From: an uncultured Cryomorphaceae bacterium
GTDB taxonomy: Bacteria; Bacteroidota; Bacteroidia; Flavobacteriales; Schleiferiaceae
Length of the DNA stretch: 8,061 nt
Assembly: GCA_937900215.1 (NCBI GenBank)
Contig: CALCFH010000497.1
Span: 1-8,061 of the forward strand
Reading direction: 5' to 3'
Shown: positions 6,201 through 8,061 of the stretch, piece after piece
How the letters are laid out: each line of letters begins with the position of its first letter
How positions within the stretch are numbered: position 1 is the stretch's first letter
Notes under the pieces: model-generated
Database searches by the model: none
Told to the model about the DNA's origin: nothing
Seen by the model: only the letters and a program-made list of their open reading frames with translations
Program-made: the position numbers and the translations under genes

Positions 6201-8061
6201 AAGGTAACCATTGGGGATGGAAGGTGTTAATAGAATGAGTCTGAAAAAATCTTCAATAGATAATTTAAGTATCTCCGCTATTTTGGAATGTTTGTATAAA
6301 AGTGAAAGATTAGCCAATGACAGATTAAACCCTCTATCACTCTCCGTGGCGGAATCAATAGCAACGATACCTAGTGGAGCCGAAAGGTTCTTAATCAATG
6401 ACAGCACTTCGTCATCAGAACGATTAAGGCCAGCCATTAACCTTGCAGATGAATATTCCGCTGATGCCGTTGAATTGTCAATTGACAAGGCTGGATGAAT
6501 CATTTTTATTGCAGGCTTAGGATAGCTTCCTTCCGTTGCCACCACATCTTCGTGATTGAAGAGTAAATCAAAGAGCGGTTTTTCGTTCTCTATTGTTTGT
6601 GTGGTTGGAATTCTAAAGCAGAGAGCAATTAATTCTTCAACAGAAATTTTTAATTTTTCCTGTAAAAGCAGTAAATTTCCGATGGCTGATATAGTGGCCG
6701 AGACAATCCCTGAGGCAACCCCCGCAGTATCCAGATTTGATAAAATTAAATCCAATTCCTCAATACTCCAGTTGGTTTTTCGCCACAGTCTTACAAAACG
6801 ATGTGCTCTGTCAAGTGCATCATAAGTAAGATTCTTAACTCTTTCAATATCGTTTTGTATACTATTAGCATCTATCTTTTCACCTTGGATGACGATAGTA
6901 TCAGTCCCATTATTAGTTACAAACTTGGTTTTCAATAATCTACCCAGTTCTTTGCGGCTAATTCCTATTGGCTTTAGTAGAAGTTGGGCATTTAGCGGAG
7001 TTATTTTTCCTGCCGTTATGGTAAAAGTTATTCCATAAACTCTGTTGATGAATGCCGGTGATGCATCAGGCGTTGTAATCAAATGATAATCCTTCTCCGA
7101 AAGATTTAATCTCGACTTGGAAATTTCATCTTGTGGTTTTGCCAAAAGAATAGCAATATCTTCCCTTGTTTTTTCAAAATGGCTTAAATAAGTTGAAACA
7201 GACTCTAAAGGCAGATGAAAAGGTTGAGAGAATGAATGAACGTTGTTTTTCCAAACTCCTGGCTTCTCTAAAGCTATTTCTTGTTTATAAACAAAATCTT
7301 CGACAGCATTGCGATTATTTAAGTCTCCTGCAAATCCTTTCTTTTTCGCAATGTAAGATTCAAGAATTTCATTAATAATATCCAGATAAGGAACCAGCGT
7401 ACTGGTGTTTTCACAGGTAAGTGGTAATGCCCATAAATCAGGCCTTCTTACTTTTAGATTTAAAACATGATTAGTTTTCGCACCTATAAAGTGTTTTGAT
7501 GTAACATATCGGTCCACAAACTGCATTAAATCTACAAAATAGGCAGCCGGAGAGTAGATAGATTGACAATGCTCACATTCACAAAATGCCAAATCACCAA
7601 ATAAATCTTGGTATCCCGGTATATCTTTGAGATAATCTTTAATTGCAGGGCTTGAATTGCCCACCGCAGTCCAATCAAAACTTCCTGTAAGTATGTCTAA
7701 GATAGACCCCATTACTCCGGTAGTTCGGATGATACCCATGTGGGCATTTTCAAAATATTTAGTGGCAAGCTTCGCTTCTAATTTAGTCGTTTTAATAAAC
7801 TCTGGAAGCGTTACTGAGGTAATATGGAAGGACGAATGAAACCCTGCCGCCATTATGGCTTCGGTATGTTCAATATCTTGTGTAAAAGAATAAACCCTTT
7901 GATAGGATTTAACCGAATTGAGCACCATGGTTTTTTCTTCCGGTTTAAACCCCTGGAAATTAAGTTTCTTGACGTCTTCACTATCGTGAGTACAACTAAT
8001 AGCAAGAAAATTAACCTCGGAATTATTTTTGACAAATTTGTCCAATAGCCCTATGCGTTCC
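285..8061 (-). CDS. Tc toxin A subunit-like protein (TcA / ABC toxin A component), 5'-partial
   Basis: Residue numbers count from the TTG at 8045-8043; five more in-frame codons (E, R, I, G, L) run to the window edge without a stop, so the true start is upstream and the TTG is not a supported start. No ribosome site or signal peptide can be judged. Seen in order: a helical N-terminus (1-95); a VRP1/SpvA-like signature with C155, C157, C160 and SPAAY (165-169), RRPDL (200-204) and CENT (211-214); a long shell region (about 240-950); an ABC-toxin-N-type helical segment (about 958-1046, HYFLID at 1007-1012); a neuraminidase-like segment (about 1090-1260); shell core motifs YYREIFFHIPF (1567-1577) and DPFNPHAIARLR (1658-1669); a Lys-rich linker candidate (about 1720-1865); VFCVPGN and CMNIQG (1873-1904); coiled coils flanking a hydrophobic tip (1968-2190, tip about 2049-2080); and the TcB-binding motif FDLFYPGQYRRKI (2293-2305). 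Known family role: a pentameric pore that binds cells and translocates toxin from TcB-TcC. Inferred here: the same role. Length is close to or above that of classic TcA (about 2500). No frameshift is seen. Confidence 0.93.
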   Translation of the reverse strand, partial: ERIGLLDKFVKNNSEVNFLAISCTHDSEDVKKLNFQGFKPEEKTMVLNSVKSYQRVYSFTQDIEHTEAIMAAGFHSSFHITSVTLPEFIKTTKLEAKLATKYFENAHMGIIRTTGVMGSILDILTGSFDWTAVGNSSPAIKDYLKDIPGYQDLFGDLAFCECEHCQSIYSPAAYFVDLMQFVDRYVTSKHFIGAKTNHVLNLKVRRPDLWALPLTCENTSTLVPYLDIINEILESYIAKKKGFAGDLNNRNAVEDFVYKQEIALEKPGVWKNNVHSFSQPFHLPLESVSTYLSHFEKTREDIAILLAKPQDEISKSRLNLSEKDYHLITTPDASPAFINRVYGITFTITAGKITPLNAQLLLKPIGISRKELGRLLKTKFVTNNGTDTIVIQGEKIDANSIQNDIERVKNLTYDALDRAHRFVRLWRKTNWSIEELDLILSNLDTAGVASGIVSATISAIGNLLLLQEKLKISVEELIALCFRIPTTQTIENEKPLFDLLFNHEDVVATEGSYPKPAIKMIHPALSIDNSTASAEYSSARLMAGLNRSDDEVLSLIKNLSAPLGIVAIDSATESDRGFNLSLANLSLLYKHSKIAEILKLSIEDFFRLILLTPSIPNGYLENTSHISDIIAFHGWWKSANFSIDELNFIIESGDISSLENFKAKEEITSYILEQCKTTNALLFAETVFASFDDITEGQSNAIIQANLAVIEQAPDGSNFWLKPSYDPDTPLILPAGTTVPEGEIRIFLNNYHPQYLVPHFLSGQLGLTEDSLKKLISSLAIDLDEDALTLELQGSTTPAVVIPALVEKLLPLSILFKDKKFTTEAVSYVLDHLAIFGIADADNFSINNIQRLQSYINHIILNEDGSHNIITIGEVLDSFVNATQYQTSDQEKLAALLHTKPELLITIHPVAPPAANAIEALDNYRKLVAFCGYIGIGGDVLPKIIANSFDELNEATNSILAAFRSKYKTESERKEKLEKYQDKLRGKKRASLTTYLIHSGFSQFENENDLFHYFLIDTELEGCARTSRLVAATMSLQLYIHRILLNLEQDDKEPGTAGRVHVQADDIPGDEWPWRKNYRVWEANRKVFLYPENYIEPELRDDKSPLFKELENELLQQEINADTVLDAYAKYMRGFDEVAHLKIAGSYHEKDEESETDVLHLFGVTADEPPMYYYRKVENIYFSEKSDNRGVVWNPWEKINVQIPVRKVAPITYNGRLHVFWVRVTTLANTVFDSNRSIFTGYSHKYSIEFTTLKLDGTWTPPQKLNLKDCYPFQGNGVIHDPLAENSERAKFFEALSINFPFFNNSGLSQAITDLRTPRYDTRPHHGPIDEYTLNGFLWDQVYPYVDSSKGLILTGAGYQMRAVIDLYNLKLIRSGGRRASFENDPVREAWNIQHEEYYRFTSENKVVEKSGDRLYRAITSKFRVFDDYAYGELITNTTKSNSLLERLWDPATLNHTFNNIRQDEIAVLSAGSIVQIINGAYGDAIIDAQGDLLLLQGTPIDGNGFVLKRLGTTLSETLTRTLFTSGVETTLSIETQKALKEAETPITITNNRIENLVVRNKIDFKGAYGNYYREIFFHIPFLLANHLNSQGKYAEAQKWYHYIFNPSATEVIDFSAPGLTAAQKKKMALDRNWQYLEFREIDTQKLRDQLNDKQAIEVYKKDPFNPHAIARLRMSAYQKSIVMKYIDNLLDWGDQLFTQDTMESINEATLLYIIAKEIMGERPVQIGECGEGKVNPKTYENIQPLLNKGSEFLAELESYTVVRTPRKVLKSNKHRVFENAFIKEKSNKVASDVKYSKAITYSSNVYGVNPKELNQLKAVEAKYLPEVNIKPVNDKVTGAFAKGTIRGLDWKKDSIYVKDRFRIPSFGISIIKHVSPVFCVPGNKDLLDYYNRVDDRLYKIRNCMNIQGQRRQLALFAPEIDPRLLVRARAAGLSLDDILNSISGNLPPYRFAYILEKAKAFTSVVQSFGASLLSAIEKKNGEELSLLRMTQQQNILEMASKSRMLEIKSAEEGIKALNDRIESLNYQIGYYDGLISENRNGWEWAQSASRHTSSIITGVALPLWSLTGVFGLIPQVGSPFAMKYGGVELKGGAEGFAKAVDTLSALSEAVAASTGLEAGFDRRSEGWKHQKKLMQNELKQSEKNLVASEIRRDILIESEKMHQKNIQHNQDVMDFYGEKFSNLGLYTYLSSTMQRLFREAYNNALSIARLAEQAYKFEKDDNNIFIDGSYFDSSRAGLLAGERLQMALQAMERRYLETNYRKNEIDQAFSLTQINPAALMLLKQTGTCDFSIPEIFFDLFYPGQYRRKIQSVRLTIPSITGPYTNVSATLSLTGSQIRMEPNLGAGELKEVPKSRTTIISTSTAQNDAGVFQLNFRDDRYMPFEGAGALSSWKLSLPKNFRQFDYSTINDIIIHVSYTAEYDELFRDNVEKANGEIETLLKSNSSPMRRMISLRQEFSNAFHRLTEQAVNNPVLIKIENKHFPLFMNGRDLKVTKAKLLLVTPIGQTTAGVNISINTIPQTGFAKDPALGDLLAKDLDLNLFNAGILKEQTVSITAGGDLSPSAPAVGQISAIDTEKLEDIVLYIEYKIG

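Noticed and set aside
3024..6825. Several plus-strand frames of 64-95 codons opposite the toxin gene (for example 3024-3299, 6211-6498, 6556-6825)
   Set aside because: They lie antisense within a gene whose conserved motifs fix the coding frame. Their peptides resemble no known family.
7853..8035. Minus-strand 60-codon frame overlapping the N-terminal part of the toxin gene
   Set aside because: It is a shifted-frame shadow, and the main frame here continues unbroken into conserved motifs.
1..8061. CRISPR arrays, tRNA or rRNA genes, insertion sequences, RHS repeats
   Set aside because: I saw no regularly spaced direct repeats, no cloverleaf or rRNA segments, no transposase motifs and no YD/RHS-type repeats in the window.

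Overview
The window is almost entirely one very long minus-strand gene. It encodes a Tc (toxin complex / ABC toxin) A-subunit-like protein of at least 2591 residues, cut off at its 5' end by the right edge of the window. The DNA is AT-rich. The gene's 3' end is followed by a strong hairpin and a purine-rich intergenic stretch. These traits, and my memory of where such long 'neuraminidase-like domain' TcA relatives occur outside insect pathogens, suggest a member of the Bacteroidota. That taxonomic call is an inference and no marker gene is present to test it.

Layout in the direction of transcription, right to left. The protein enters the window already in frame at base 8060. It begins with a helical N-terminal segment, then the VRP1/SpvA-like signature (three clustered cysteines followed by SPAAY, and further on RRPDL and CENT). 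A long shell region of about 700 residues follows, then the ABC-toxin N-terminal-type helical segment (key HYFLID motif), the neuraminidase-like segment, and the conserved TcA shell core (YYREIFFHIPF and DPFNPHAIARLR motifs). Next come a lysine-rich linker candidate and the coiled-coil pore module with a hydrophobic tip. The protein ends with the TcB-binding region (FDLFYPGQYRRKI motif) and about 170 residues beyond the usual TcA closing motif. The stop codon is TAA at 287-285.

Bases 1-284 contain no gene I can support. They hold a 10-bp-stem hairpin just after the stop that looks like the transcription terminator. Beyond it lies a structured stretch with a perfect 10-bp inverted repeat and a minus-strand frame that stays open to the left edge.

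By family analogy, the A subunit would form a pentameric, bell-shaped particle that binds target cells and injects a toxin loaded into a TcB-TcC cocoon. No TcB or TcC gene is visible downstream, so partners, if any, lie upstream or elsewhere. The window therefore shows one nearly complete pore and injection subunit of a contractile-independent injection machine, and not a whole toxin locus.
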